Shown in pieces: positions 25,130 through 33,140 of a DNA stretch of 64,000 bases. Where the stretch lies: NCBI RefSeq assembly GCF_015711605.1, contig NZ_JABTEZ010000001.1, positions 1,950,001 to 2,014,000 on the forward strand, in the 5' to 3' direction. The stretch comes from Planomonospora sp. ID67723. Lineage in GTDB: Bacteria; Actinomycetota; Actinomycetes; Streptosporangiales; Streptosporangiaceae. How positions within the stretch are numbered: position 1 is the stretch's first letter; each line of letters starts with the position of its first letter. The notes beneath the pieces are model-generated. The model was given only the letters and a program-made list of their open reading frames with translations, was not told the origin of the DNA and did not search any database. A program made the position numbers and the translations under genes.

Positions 25130-25149
25130 CGCGGCCGGGTCAGCCGGTG
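25120..25149. terminator. Bidirectional terminator built from the ends of two convergent genes
   Basis: CACCGGCTGAC (25120-25130) pairs perfectly with GTCAGCCGGTG (25139-25149) over 11 bp with an 8-base loop. Both stop codons lie within the stem, so the last codons of each gene form the terminator. Confidence 0.75.
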
Positions 25150-25640
25150 CCCGCCTCGTGGGCCAGCAGCCACTGCTTGACCGGGGTGCCGTAGTAGTAG
25201 CCGCCGAAGCCGCCGGTGGAGGGCAGGATGCGGTGGCATGGCACGAACGGCGCGATCAGGTTCTGCGCGCAGGCCGAGCCCGCCGCCCTGGCCGCCGTCC
25301 TGGGCAGGCCCGCTCGCTCGGCCAGCTCGGCGTAGTGGATCGTGCTCCCCGGCGGCACCTCGCGCAGGGCCGTCAGCAGCCGCTGCCGCTTGGGCGTGCC
25401 GGGCTGGCTCACGGGTACGGCGTCCAGCGCCTTCAGGTCGCCGTCCAGGTAGTCCCGTACGGCCTGCGCCGCGTGGCCCAGGTCGTCGACCCGGGTCAGC
25501 CCGCGGGCCTGGAGCGCGGGTGAGAGCCGTACGAACATCTCGTGGGGGTCGGCGGTGAAGCCGGCCGCGACGAGGACGCCCTCGTGGGAGAGGAGCGCCA
25601 GCGGACCGGCCGGGGTGGGGAGGATCTGTGCCTCGATCAT
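25140..25640 (-). CDS. ogt: Methylated-DNA--protein-cysteine methyltransferase
   Basis: A 166-residue suicide repair protein that transfers alkyl groups from O6-alkylguanine to its own cysteine. The active site PCHR has Cys135, followed by the conserved PSTGGFGGY. The preceding region includes the helix-turn-helix and Asn hinge (SACAQNLIAPFVPCHR). Length is normal. ATG 25640 follows CGGAGA. It lies 128 bp downstream of the adaA-alkA fusion gene on the same strand, and the two likely form an adaptive-response unit. Confidence 0.95.
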   Translation of the reverse strand: MIEAQILPTPAGPLALLSHEGVLVAAGFTADPHEMFVRLSPALQARGLTRVDDLGHAAQAVRDYLDGDLKALDAVPVSQPGTPKRQRLLTALREVPPGSTIHYAELAERAGLPRTAARAAGSACAQNLIAPFVPCHRILPSTGGFGGYYYGTPVKQWLLAHEAGTG

Positions 25641-25768
25641 GGTCGTGTCTCCGTGTCGTGAGGTCGTGAGGTCGTGGGCGGGGCCCGGTTCCGAGGCCCG
25701 CCGGGAACGGGAGTGCCGGGCCGCGCGGGGTGTTCCGGGCTCCGTGGGGGAACGCCGGCCGGCGGAGT

Positions 25769-27301
25769 TCACTGCGAGTTCCAGAGGTGGAGGGCGGCGT
25801 AGGCCCGCCAGGGGCGCCACCGCTCGGTGTGGTCGCCGGGGATGCCGAGGCACGCCATGGCCCGCCGGAGCACGAGGTCGCCCTCCGGCCAGGCGTCCGG
25901 GTCCCGCAGGGCCCGCAGCGCGACGTAGCCGGCCGTCCACGGACCGATCCCCGGCACCTCCAGCAGCCGGGCCACGGTCTCGGCGGGCTCCTGCGCCCCG
26001 TCCAGGTCGATCTCGCCGTCCGCGACCCGTCCGGCGAGCGCCTTCAGCGTGGCGACCCGCCGCCCGGTCAGCCCGAGCCCGTCCAGGTCGGCCTCCAGCA
26101 GCTGCCCCGCGGCGGGGAACAGCCGGGCGACCTCCCCCTCCGGCGCGGGATCGGCGGGAGGAGACGCCGTGGCGGTGGGCACGGCGGTGGGCACGGCGGG
26201 GCGGCCGGCTCGGGCGGTGATGCGGCCCAGCAGGGTGCGGGCTCCGGCGACGGAGATCTGCTGGCCGACCACGGCTCGGACGGCCAGCTCGAAGCCGTCC
26301 CACGCACCGGGCACCCGCAGGCCCGGGCGGGCCTCGACGAGCGGGCCCAGCGCGGTCGCGCCGAGGGCCGAAGAGATCGCCTCCGGGTCGGCGTCGAGGT
26401 CGAGCAGGCGGCGGCAGCGCGCGACGACGCGGGCCAGGTGGCGGGTGTCGTCCAGGCGCGCGTCCAGGCGGACATGCCCGGGAAGGGGCGTCAGGGTGAT
26501 CACGCCGCCGGGCACGGCGCGGGTGTAGCTCCAGCCGCCTTCCACGTCCGGGACGGTGTTCTCGCGGCCGTCACCCCGGCTGCCGCCCCCTCCGGCAGGG
26601 GTGCCGTCCGGACCGTCGACGCGTTCCAGGCCCGGGATCGCCCGGCCGCGCAGGAAGCGCATCAACGTCCCGGCGTCGTACGGCTCCCGCCGGTGCAGCC
26701 GGAGCGTCAGCGCGCTGCCGGTGACGGCCCGGCCCGCCGTGGCCCGAAGCTCGCCGGGCGTGAAGCCGTACGTCTCCTTCATGGTCGCGTTGAACTGCCG
26801 CACGCTCCCGAACCCGGAGGCGAAGGCCACGTCCGTGATCGGCAGGCCGGTCTCGGTCAGCAGTTGCTTGGCCAGCAGCAGGCGCTTGGTCCTGGCGACC
26901 GCGAGCGGTCCCGCGCCGAGCTCGGCGGTGAACAGCCGGTGCAGATGCCGCTCGGTGATGTGCAGCCGCCCGGCCAGCCCGGTGATCCCGGCGTCGTCGG
27001 CCACGCCCTCCTCGATCAGCCGCAGTGCCCGGCCGACCAGGTCGCCTCGGTGGTCCCAGCCGGGGTCCCCGGGGCTGAGCTCGGGGCGGCAGCGCTTGCA
27101 CGGCCGGAATCCGGCGGCCTCGGCGGAGGCGGCGTGGCGGTAGAAGCGCACGTTGCGCGAGGCGGGCGTGCGCGCCGGGCAGATCGGCCGGCAGTAGATG
27201 CGGGTGGAGGTGACCGCCGTGTAGAACCGCCCGTCGAACCGGGCGTCCCGCGCGGCCACCGCGCGGTAACAGGAGTCGAAGTCGAGCTTTCCGGCGAACA
27301 T
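25769..27301 (-). CDS. AdaA-AlkA fusion: methyl-phosphotriester sensor/regulator with DNA-3-methyladenine glycosylase
   Basis: A 510-residue protein. The N-terminal Ada zinc-binding domain has Cys37, Cys41, Cys68 and Cys71, one of which accepts methyl groups from phosphotriesters. An AraC-type helix-turn-helix pair (about 85-185), an AlkA N-terminal domain and a HhH-GPD glycosylase (LEVPGIGPWTAGY, catalytic Asp475 in EGDLVLRR) follow. It should sense alkylation, activate transcription and excise alkylated bases. The O6-methylguanine function is supplied by the separate gene downstream. A TAGCGT -10 element seven bases before ATG suggests a leaderless transcript. Confidence 0.95.
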   Translation of the reverse strand: MFAGKLDFDSCYRAVAARDARFDGRFYTAVTSTRIYCRPICPARTPASRNVRFYRHAASAEAAGFRPCKRCRPELSPGDPGWDHRGDLVGRALRLIEEGVADDAGITGLAGRLHITERHLHRLFTAELGAGPLAVARTKRLLLAKQLLTETGLPITDVAFASGFGSVRQFNATMKETYGFTPGELRATAGRAVTGSALTLRLHRREPYDAGTLMRFLRGRAIPGLERVDGPDGTPAGGGGSRGDGRENTVPDVEGGWSYTRAVPGGVITLTPLPGHVRLDARLDDTRHLARVVARCRRLLDLDADPEAISSALGATALGPLVEARPGLRVPGAWDGFELAVRAVVGQQISVAGARTLLGRITARAGRPAVPTAVPTATASPPADPAPEGEVARLFPAAGQLLEADLDGLGLTGRRVATLKALAGRVADGEIDLDGAQEPAETVARLLEVPGIGPWTAGYVALRALRDPDAWPEGDLVLRRAMACLGIPGDHTERWRPWRAYAALHLWNSQ

Positions 27302-27308
27302 GTGAACA

Positions 27309-27314
27309 ACGCTA
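27309..27314 (-). promoter_or_regulatory. Candidate -10 element of the adaA-alkA gene
   Basis: On the minus strand TAGCGT (TAnnnT type) is followed by seven bases and then ATG 27301, with no ribosome-binding site, which fits leaderless transcription. Confidence 0.5.
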
Positions 27315-27431
27315 TCCGCAGCGCAGAAGGCATGGCTGGCGGAAATCGGACCCGACCGTCACGGGCCTGGGCGGGACTCGCGGCCGGGACCTCCGGCACG
27401 GCCGCGGAGGAGGCTCCGGGCGCCGTGGAGG

Positions 27432-28373
27432 TCACTTGGAGGAGATGCCGACCCCCAGGTCGAACTCGCGGTAGACCCGGGCCCAGAAGCCGTCCCGGAG
27501 CCAGACGCGGGCCTCGGGGAACGGGCGCAGGGAGTGGCCGAGCTCCTTCTCCGCCTCGATCAGGAGCTCGGTGTCGATCACCGTGGGCAGGATCGGGCCC
27601 GGGAGCAGGTCGCGGATGTTGTCGCGGCCCCGGGTGAGGATCCACTTCTGGGCGACGTGCTCGCCGACCTCCTCGACGCGGGGGCGGTTCGGGCCGAGTT
27701 TGGTGACCTGGCCCGCCGGCATCTTGGGCTTGATCGCCGCGGGGGTCCGGCCGGCGAAGACCTGGGCGGGGGAGGGGGCGGCCGGGGGGACCGGGACGGG
27801 CTGCGGGGCGCGGCTGAAGAAGTCGCGCAGGAAGTCGGCGCTGAGGATCTCGACGGTGTCGGACTCCCAGACGAGGCGCTCGGCCTGGTTGGTGCCGTAC
27901 GGCGGCTCGACGCCCCACAGATGGATCCGCACGCCGTAGGCCTGGGCGGCCTCGACCGCCGGGACCATGTCCTCGTCCCCGGCCAGCAGGATCGTGTCGC
28001 TCACCGCGTGGTGCCTGGCCAGGGCCTCCAGGTCGCTCCGGATCTGCGCGTCCACGCCCTTCTGCTGGCCGCGCGCGTTGAGGTTGCCCAGGCGGACCTT
28101 GACCCAGGGAAGCTGGGCGATGACACGCTGGTCCACGGTCGGCACGCGGTCGCGGGCGGCGTCGTACCAGTAGATGCGGAGCAGCTCGCCGTGGATGCGC
28201 GTCTCCGCGTGCTTCTGCAACGCCTGGATCAGCTCGTCGGCGGCGACGCGGTATTCCTTGCGCTCCTTGGCGCCGAGGAGCACCTCGCCCGCCGCGGCAT
28301 AGAGATATCCCACGTCGACCAGGACGGCGTATTTCGCGGCGACGGGGTGAGCGGTGAGGTCAAGGATGGCCAT
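27432..28373 (-). CDS. NYN (PIN-like) domain protein, LabA-type
   Basis: A 313-residue protein. The N-terminal NYN domain (about 15-190) starts with VLVDVGYLYAAAG and contains QQKGVDAQIRSDLEAL and LLAGDEDMVPAVEAAQAYG, giving the set of acidic residues of a PIN-like metal-dependent nuclease. A Pro/Ala-rich linker leads to a C-terminal domain (about 240-305) of LOTUS/OST-HTH-like appearance. Such proteins are presumed RNA-binding nucleases; the target is unknown. ATG 28373 follows GGAGG. The 101-bp gap to accE contains two copies of TTCTTAG and an AT-rich promoter-like stretch. Confidence 0.85.
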   Translation of the reverse strand: MAILDLTAHPVAAKYAVLVDVGYLYAAAGEVLLGAKERKEYRVAADELIQALQKHAETRIHGELLRIYWYDAARDRVPTVDQRVIAQLPWVKVRLGNLNARGQQKGVDAQIRSDLEALARHHAVSDTILLAGDEDMVPAVEAAQAYGVRIHLWGVEPPYGTNQAERLVWESDTVEILSADFLRDFFSRAPQPVPVPPAAPSPAQVFAGRTPAAIKPKMPAGQVTKLGPNRPRVEEVGEHVAQKWILTRGRDNIRDLLPGPILPTVIDTELLIEAEKELGHSLRPFPEARVWLRDGFWARVYREFDLGVGISSK

Positions 28374-28474
28374 GTCGTCCTCCAGGCCTCGTGACTAGCT
28401 GATCGGCTGACTATATGCGCCCATTTCTTAGATGGTCCCAACTCTCGCGCAACTTGACACCATGTTCTTAGGAT

Positions 28475-28672
28475 CTATCTTGGCAGCCCGCTCGACCGCC
28501 ACGCCCCTTGTCCAGTTGGAAGCGACTTTCGCATGCGGTGTGAAGGGTTATGCCAATTGGCCTGCTTACGTACGGCTTCCGCCTGCGGAGTCGCACGCGA
28601 GGCGAGGGCGACCACCAACGCGGCGATCTCCTCCGGGGTGGCGTCCCCTCGGACGATCCTCAAATGACTCAC
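28475..28672 (-). CDS. accE: Acyl-CoA carboxylase epsilon subunit
   Basis: A 65-residue protein beginning SHLRIVRGDATPEEIAALV and ending GAWRSSGLPR, the conserved halves of actinobacterial epsilon subunits, which bind and stimulate the beta subunit. GTG 28672 follows AAGGAGG. An in-frame ATG at 28732 has an almost identical AAAGGAGG site and would add 20 residues (MSERTGERRSP...). The short form fits the family better, but both could be made. It lies about 80 bp downstream of accD and is surely co-transcribed. Confidence 0.88.
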   Translation of the reverse strand: MSHLRIVRGDATPEEIAALVVALASRATPQAEAVRKQANWHNPSHRMRKSLPTGQGAWRSSGLPR

Positions 28673-28752
28673 GCGGCCTCCTTCGTCGGCTCCGCTCGCC
28701 GGTGAGCGGCGTTCGCCGGTTCGCTCACTCATGCGGCCTCCTTTCCGGACCG

Positions 28753-30345
28753 TTACAGCGGAATGTTGCCGTGCTTCTTGGGGGGCAGCGTGGCGCGCTT
28801 GTTGCGCAGCGCGCGCAGGGCCCTGACGATCTGGACGCGGGTCTCGGACGGTCGGATCACCGCGTCCACATACCCGCGCTCGGCCGCGAGATACGGGTTG
28901 GCGAGGGTGTCTTCGTAGGCGGTGACGAGCCGGGCCCGCTCGGCGTCCGGGTCGTCGGCCGCCGCCAGCTCGCGGCGGTAGAGGATGTTGACCGCGCCCT
29001 GGGCGCCCATCACGGCGATCTGGGCGGTCGGCCAGGCGAGGTTGACGTCGGCGCCGAGGTGCTTGGAGCCCATGACGTCGTAGGCGCCGCCGTACGCCTT
29101 GCGGGTGATCACCGTGACCAGCGGCACGGTCGCCTCCGCGTAGGCGTACAGCAGCTTGGCCCCCCGGCGGATGATCCCGTTCCACTCCTGGTCCGTGCCG
29201 GGGAGGAAGCCCGGGACGTCCACGAACGTCAGGACGGGGATGTTGAAGGCGTCGCAGGTGCGGACGAACCGTGCGGCCTTCTCCGAGGCCGCGATGTCCA
29301 GCGTGCCGGCGAAGCTCATCGGCTGGTTGGCCACCACTCCCACCGGGCGCCCCTCGACCCGGCCGAAGCCCACCAGGATGTTCGGCGCGAACTGCGCGTG
29401 CAACTCCAGGAACTCGCCGTCGTCCAGGACGCGCGCGATCACCTCGTGCATGTCGTACGGCTGGTTGGCCGAGTCGGGGATCAGCGCGTCGAGCTCGACG
29501 TCCTCCTCGGTGGCCTCCAGGACCGGGTCGGCCTCGAAGGCCGGGGGCTCGTCCATGTTGTTGGACGGCAGGTAGGACAGCAGCGCCCGGGCGAACTCCA
29601 GGCAGTCGGCCTCGTCGCTCGCCTCGTAGTGGGCCACGCCCGACCTGGAGTTGTGCGTGTGGGCGCCGCCGAGCTCCTCGAACGTCACCTCCTCGCCGGT
29701 GACCGTCTTGATGACGTCCGGGCCGGTGATGAACATGTGCGACTTCTCGGAGACCATGAGGACGAAGTCGGTGAGGGCGGGGGAGTAGACCGCGCCGCCC
29801 GCGCAGGGGCCCATGATCAGGGAGATCTGCGGGATCACCCCGGAGGCGTGCACGTTCCGCTTGAAGATCTCGGCGTAGAGGCCGAGGGAGACGACTCCCT
29901 CCTGGATGCGCGCCCCGCCGGAGTCGTTGATGCCGACCACCGGGCAGCCGGTCTTGAGCGCGTGGTCCATGACCTTGACGATCTTCTCGCCGAAGACCTC
30001 GCCCAGCGACCCGCCGAAGACCGTGAAGTCCTGCGCGAACACCGCCACAGGGCGGCCGTCCACGGTGCCGTGCCCCGTCACCACGCCGTCGCCGTACGGA
30101 CGCTCGTTCTCCATGCCGAAGCTGGTGGACCGGTGCCTGGCCAGCGTGTCGAACTCCACGAAGCTGCCGGGATCGAGAAAGGCGAGGACGCGCTCGCGGG
30201 CGGTCATCTTCCCCTTGGCGTGCTGCCGCTCCACCGCCCGGGCGGATCCGGCGTGGGCGGCCTCGTCCAGACGGCGCTCCAGATCGGCGAGTTTGCCCGC
30301 CGTCGTGTGAATGTCGATCCCCGCGGACACCGGCTCAGCACTCAT
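28753..30345 (-). CDS. Acyl-CoA (propionyl/acetyl-CoA) carboxylase beta subunit, AccD5/PccB-like
   Basis: A 530-residue carboxyltransferase. The N-terminal half has [14 protein letters not shown] and the oxyanion GGARIQEG region; the C-terminal half has [28 protein letters not shown] and [13 protein letters not shown]. It transfers the carboxyl group from biotin on the alpha subunit (5.2-7.0 kb in this window) to acetyl- or propionyl-CoA; which one cannot be told from the sequence alone. ATG 30345 fits the family. Its leader contains one copy of a 60-bp repeat, and GAGGAG lies 13 bases upstream, a rather long spacing. An ATG at 30366 is a possible alternative. Confidence 0.95.
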   Translation of the reverse strand: MSAEPVSAGIDIHTTAGKLADLERRLDEAAHAGSARAVERQHAKGKMTARERVLAFLDPGSFVEFDTLARHRSTSFGMENERPYGDGVVTGHGTVDGRPVAVFAQDFTVFGGSLGEVFGEKIVKVMDHALKTGCPVVGINDSGGARIQEGVVSLGLYAEIFKRNVHASGVIPQISLIMGPCAGGAVYSPALTDFVLMVSEKSHMFITGPDVIKTVTGEEVTFEELGGAHTHNSRSGVAHYEASDEADCLEFARALLSYLPSNNMDEPPAFEADPVLEATEEDVELDALIPDSANQPYDMHEVIARVLDDGEFLELHAQFAPNILVGFGRVEGRPVGVVANQPMSFAGTLDIAASEKAARFVRTCDAFNIPVLTFVDVPGFLPGTDQEWNGIIRRGAKLLYAYAEATVPLVTVITRKAYGGAYDVMGSKHLGADVNLAWPTAQIAVMGAQGAVNILYRRELAAADDPDAERARLVTAYEDTLANPYLAAERGYVDAVIRPSETRVQIVRALRALRNKRATLPPKKHGNIPL

Positions 30346-30347
30346 CT

Positions 30348-30407
30348 GTCGCTCACCACTCCTCATTCGCTGCACGGGCCGCTCGTGCCTCGCGGACCGC
30401 TCCGCTC
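30348..30407. repeat. 60-bp direct repeat, copy 1
   Basis: Identical over 60 bp to 30436-30495, period 88 bp. Read on the minus strand it contains an in-frame stretch [14 protein letters not shown], a stop codon, GAGGAG and a GTG. It lies immediately upstream of the accD start. Confidence 0.9.
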
Positions 30408-30435
30408 ACTGCGTCGGGTTCGCTTCCGCTCATCG

Positions 30436-30495
30436 GTCGCTCACCACTCCTCATTCGCTGCACGGGCCGCTCGTGCCTCGCGGACCGCTCCGCTC
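30436..30495. repeat. 60-bp direct repeat, copy 2
   Basis: Perfect second copy of 30348-30407. The 28-bp spacer between the copies is also rich in CGCTC/CGCTT motifs. The element sits in the divergent region between accD and the ABC transporter genes. Confidence 0.9.
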
Positions 30496-30635
30496 CCCAT
30501 GCGCGCAGGCCTCATCGGCTCGCTCATGTCCAGCAGGGTAACCGTCTTCTGACATGCCGAACTATCGGGGGCGGCCGTTCGTTGCGATGGAGAGACTTAA
30601 GATCACTAAAACGGAAATATGACAAAGTAGGTGCC

Positions 30636-31424
30636 ATGACGGACATGGTGGACACTGCGGATGCCGTACGGACGCAGGGCCTGTTCAAGAGATTCGGGCA
30701 GCAGGTGGCCGTCGGCGGTGTCGACCTCGTGGTCCCCCGGGGCAGTTTCGCGGGCCTGGTCGGTCCCAACGGCGCGGGCAAGACCACCACGCTGAGCATG
30801 GTCACCGGCCTGCTCCGCCCGGACGCCGGGCTCATCCACATCGACGGCGCCGACGTCTGGCGCGACCCGGTCACGGTCAAGGGCCGCATCGGTGTCCTGC
30901 CCGAGGGCCTGCGCCTGTTCGAGCGTCTGTCCGGCCGGGAGCTGCTCTCCTACAACGGCCAGCTCCGCGGCATCCCCAAGGCCGAGGTGGAGCGGCGCGC
31001 CGAGGAACTGCTGCGGGTCATGGACCTGGCGGACTCGGCCGACAAGCTCGTCGTCGACTACTCCACCGGCATGCGCAAGAAGATCGGCCTGGCCGCCGCG
31101 CTGCTGCACAACCCCAAGGTGCTCTTCCTGGACGAGCCGTTCGAGGGCGTCGACCCGGTCAGCGCCAACACGCTGGTCGAGGTGCTCCGGCGCTACACCG
31201 CCTCCGGGGCGACCGTCGTCTTCTCCAGCCACGTCATGGACCTCGTGGAGCGCCTGTGCGACTGGGTCTCGGTGATGAGCCGCGGCCAGATCGTCGCGCA
31301 GGGCCCGCTGGAGGCGGTGCGCGGCGGCCGGAGCCTCAACGAGGCCTTCCTCGGCCTGGTCGGCGCGAGTGCGAACGGCAACGGGGAGGAGGGGCTGTCA
31401 TGGCTGGGGGCGACGCCGGCATGA
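30636..31424 (+). CDS. ABC transporter ATP-binding protein
   Basis: A 262-residue ATPase with Walker A GPNGAGKTTT (about residues 47-56), signature YSTGMRKKIGLAAALLHNP, Walker B VLFLDEPFEGVD and the H-loop SSHVMD. It resembles the ATPases of ABC-2 type exporters. ATG 30636 matches the family; a longer in-frame reading from 30582 has no support. The 3' end overlaps the permease gene, so the two form one transporter. The substrate is unknown. Confidence 0.93.
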   Translation: MTDMVDTADAVRTQGLFKRFGQQVAVGGVDLVVPRGSFAGLVGPNGAGKTTTLSMVTGLLRPDAGLIHIDGADVWRDPVTVKGRIGVLPEGLRLFERLSGRELLSYNGQLRGIPKAEVERRAEELLRVMDLADSADKLVVDYSTGMRKKIGLAAALLHNPKVLFLDEPFEGVDPVSANTLVEVLRRYTASGATVVFSSHVMDLVERLCDWVSVMSRGQIVAQGPLEAVRGGRSLNEAFLGLVGASANGNGEEGLSWLGATPA

Positions 31425-33064
31425 GCGCGGACGGGACCGCGGCGAGCCCCGGCGGGCCGCCGCCGGGCACGGGCAACGGGGGAGCGGGGAGCGTGCGGGT
31501 CGGTCCCCTGCTCTTCGCCCGTCTCAAGCTCCGGCTGATCGCCGGCAACCTGCGCGGTGACGGCACCCGCCTGGTCGGATTCGTCTTCACCGTGCTCGCC
31601 GCGCTGGTCGTCGCCTCCTTCGGCTTCTTCGTGATGGCGATGCTGCGCATGGCGCCCGCCGGGGTCGCGGCCGACGTCGGGACCGTGCTGTTCACCGCCC
31701 TCCTGGTCGGCTGGACGGTCGTCCCGCTGCTCGCCTTCGGCCTGGACGACACCCTCGACCCGTCCCGGCTCGCGCTGCTGCCGCTGCGGACCCGCCAGCT
31801 CGCGGCCGGCATGTTCGCCTCCGCGGTGACCGGCGTCTGGCCGCTGACCACGCTGGTCGTCACCTCCGGCGCGATCGTGGGCCTGGCGAAGGGGGCCGGC
31901 GGCGTGCTCGTCGGCGTCGTCGCCGTGCTGCTGCAGTTCGCCCTCTGCATCGTCGTCTCCCGGCTGGTCACCACCTCGCTCTCCGGGATGCTGCGCAGCC
32001 GCCGCGGCCGGGACGTGCTCGCGATCTCGGTGATCTTCGTCATCCTGGGGGCCCAGCTCCCCAACCTGCTGCTCAACCGGGGCCTGGCCGGCGATCCGCT
32101 GGCACTGCTGGACAACGTCGCCTCGGCGCTGCGCTGGACCCCGCCGGGCATGGCCGCGCACGCCATCGCCGACGGAGGTCCGGCGGCCCTGGCCGAGCTC
32201 GCCTTCCTCGCCGTCCTGGTGGCCGGGCTCGGGTGGCTGTGGATCATGGCGCTGCGCAGGGCCCTGGTCACCACGGACGCCTCCACCGAGGCCGCCTCGG
32301 TGCGCAACTCCCGGGGGCTGCTGGCCCGCGTCCTGCCCGACGGGCAGCTCGCCGCGGTCGCCACCAAGGAGCTCAAGTACGCCCGCCGCGATCCCCGCGG
32401 CCGGGTCGGCTGGTTCGCCGCCCTCGCGGTCACCGGCATCATGGCCTTCTCCCTCAACGGACAGGAGGGAACCTCGCCCGGCCCGGCACTCGCGATCGGC
32501 CCCGCCTGCCTCGGCGCTCTGATGATCGGTCTGCAGTCGTGCAACTCCTTCGGCATCGACGGCCGCTCGGTGTGGATGAACTCCGTGGCGTACGGCACCG
32601 CCCGCGACTGGCGGACCGACCTCGCCGGGCGGCACCTGGCCGTGGCGACGATCGCGGTCCCGGCGCTCGCCGTGCTGTCGGTGGTCGCGGGCATGCTCGC
32701 CGGGAACGCCGGCTGGGCGCTGCCCGCCATGCTCACCGCCTGGGGCGTGCTGGGCGTGGGTCTGGGCGTGGGCGCGCTGACGAGCGTGCTCCTGCCGTAC
32801 ACCGTCCCCGAGCGGCTCAACGCCTTCACCGGCGCGGCCCCGGGTCAGGGCGGCGTGGCCTTCCTGGCGTCGTTCGGCGCGATGATCGGCACCAGCCTGC
32901 TCTCGCTGCCCGTCGTGCTGCCCATGCTGCTCGGCCTCCCCTGGGTCGTCGCGCTCGCCGTGCCGTACGGGGCCCTGATCGCCTGGGGCGGGCGGAGGAT
33001 CGCCGGGAACCTCGGGTTCGCCCGGTATCCGGAGATCCTCGGGGCGATCTCCAGGGCTGCCTGA
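31400..33064 (+). CDS. ABC-2 type transporter permease
   Basis: A 554-residue integral membrane protein with about twelve predicted helices in two groups, a small cytoplasmic loop (SVRNSRGLLARVLPDGQLAAVATKELKYARRDPRGR) in the middle and basic residues between helices. ATG 31400 is preceded by GGAGGAGG at seven bases and lies within the ATPase gene; ATG 31421, in the ATPase stop codon (ATGA), is the alternative. With the adjacent ATPase it probably forms an exporter of drugs, lipids or peptides. The exact substrate is not evident. Confidence 0.88.
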   Translation: MAGGDAGMSADGTAASPGGPPPGTGNGGAGSVRVGPLLFARLKLRLIAGNLRGDGTRLVGFVFTVLAALVVASFGFFVMAMLRMAPAGVAADVGTVLFTALLVGWTVVPLLAFGLDDTLDPSRLALLPLRTRQLAAGMFASAVTGVWPLTTLVVTSGAIVGLAKGAGGVLVGVVAVLLQFALCIVVSRLVTTSLSGMLRSRRGRDVLAISVIFVILGAQLPNLLLNRGLAGDPLALLDNVASALRWTPPGMAAHAIADGGPAALAELAFLAVLVAGLGWLWIMALRRALVTTDASTEAASVRNSRGLLARVLPDGQLAAVATKELKYARRDPRGRVGWFAALAVTGIMAFSLNGQEGTSPGPALAIGPACLGALMIGLQSCNSFGIDGRSVWMNSVAYGTARDWRTDLAGRHLAVATIAVPALAVLSVVAGMLAGNAGWALPAMLTAWGVLGVGLGVGALTSVLLPYTVPERLNAFTGAAPGQGGVAFLASFGAMIGTSLLSLPVVLPMLLGLPWVVALAVPYGALIAWGGRRIAGNLGFARYPEILGAISRAA

Positions 33065-33074
33065 GCTGCTCACG

Positions 33075-33090
33075 ATTGGTCTAGTCCAAT
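33075..33090. promoter_or_regulatory. DasR-like (dre) operator upstream of ppc
   Basis: ATTGGTCTAGTCCAAT is a near-perfect palindrome. Its core TGGTCTAGTCCA (33077-33088) matches the known dre core TGGTCTAGACCA at 11 of 12 positions. It lies about 50 bp before the likely ppc start codon. Confidence 0.55.
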
Positions 33091-33127
33091 AGGTGAGACC
33101 GGCCTCCGCAGCCGAAATGGCTCTCGA

Positions 33128-33133
33128 TACCCT
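33128..33133 (+). promoter_or_regulatory. Candidate -10 element of ppc
   Basis: TACCCT ends seven bases before ATG 33141; there is no ribosome-binding site, suggesting a leaderless transcript starting at or next to the A of ATG. Confidence 0.5.
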
Positions 33134-33140
33134 GGCAGAC

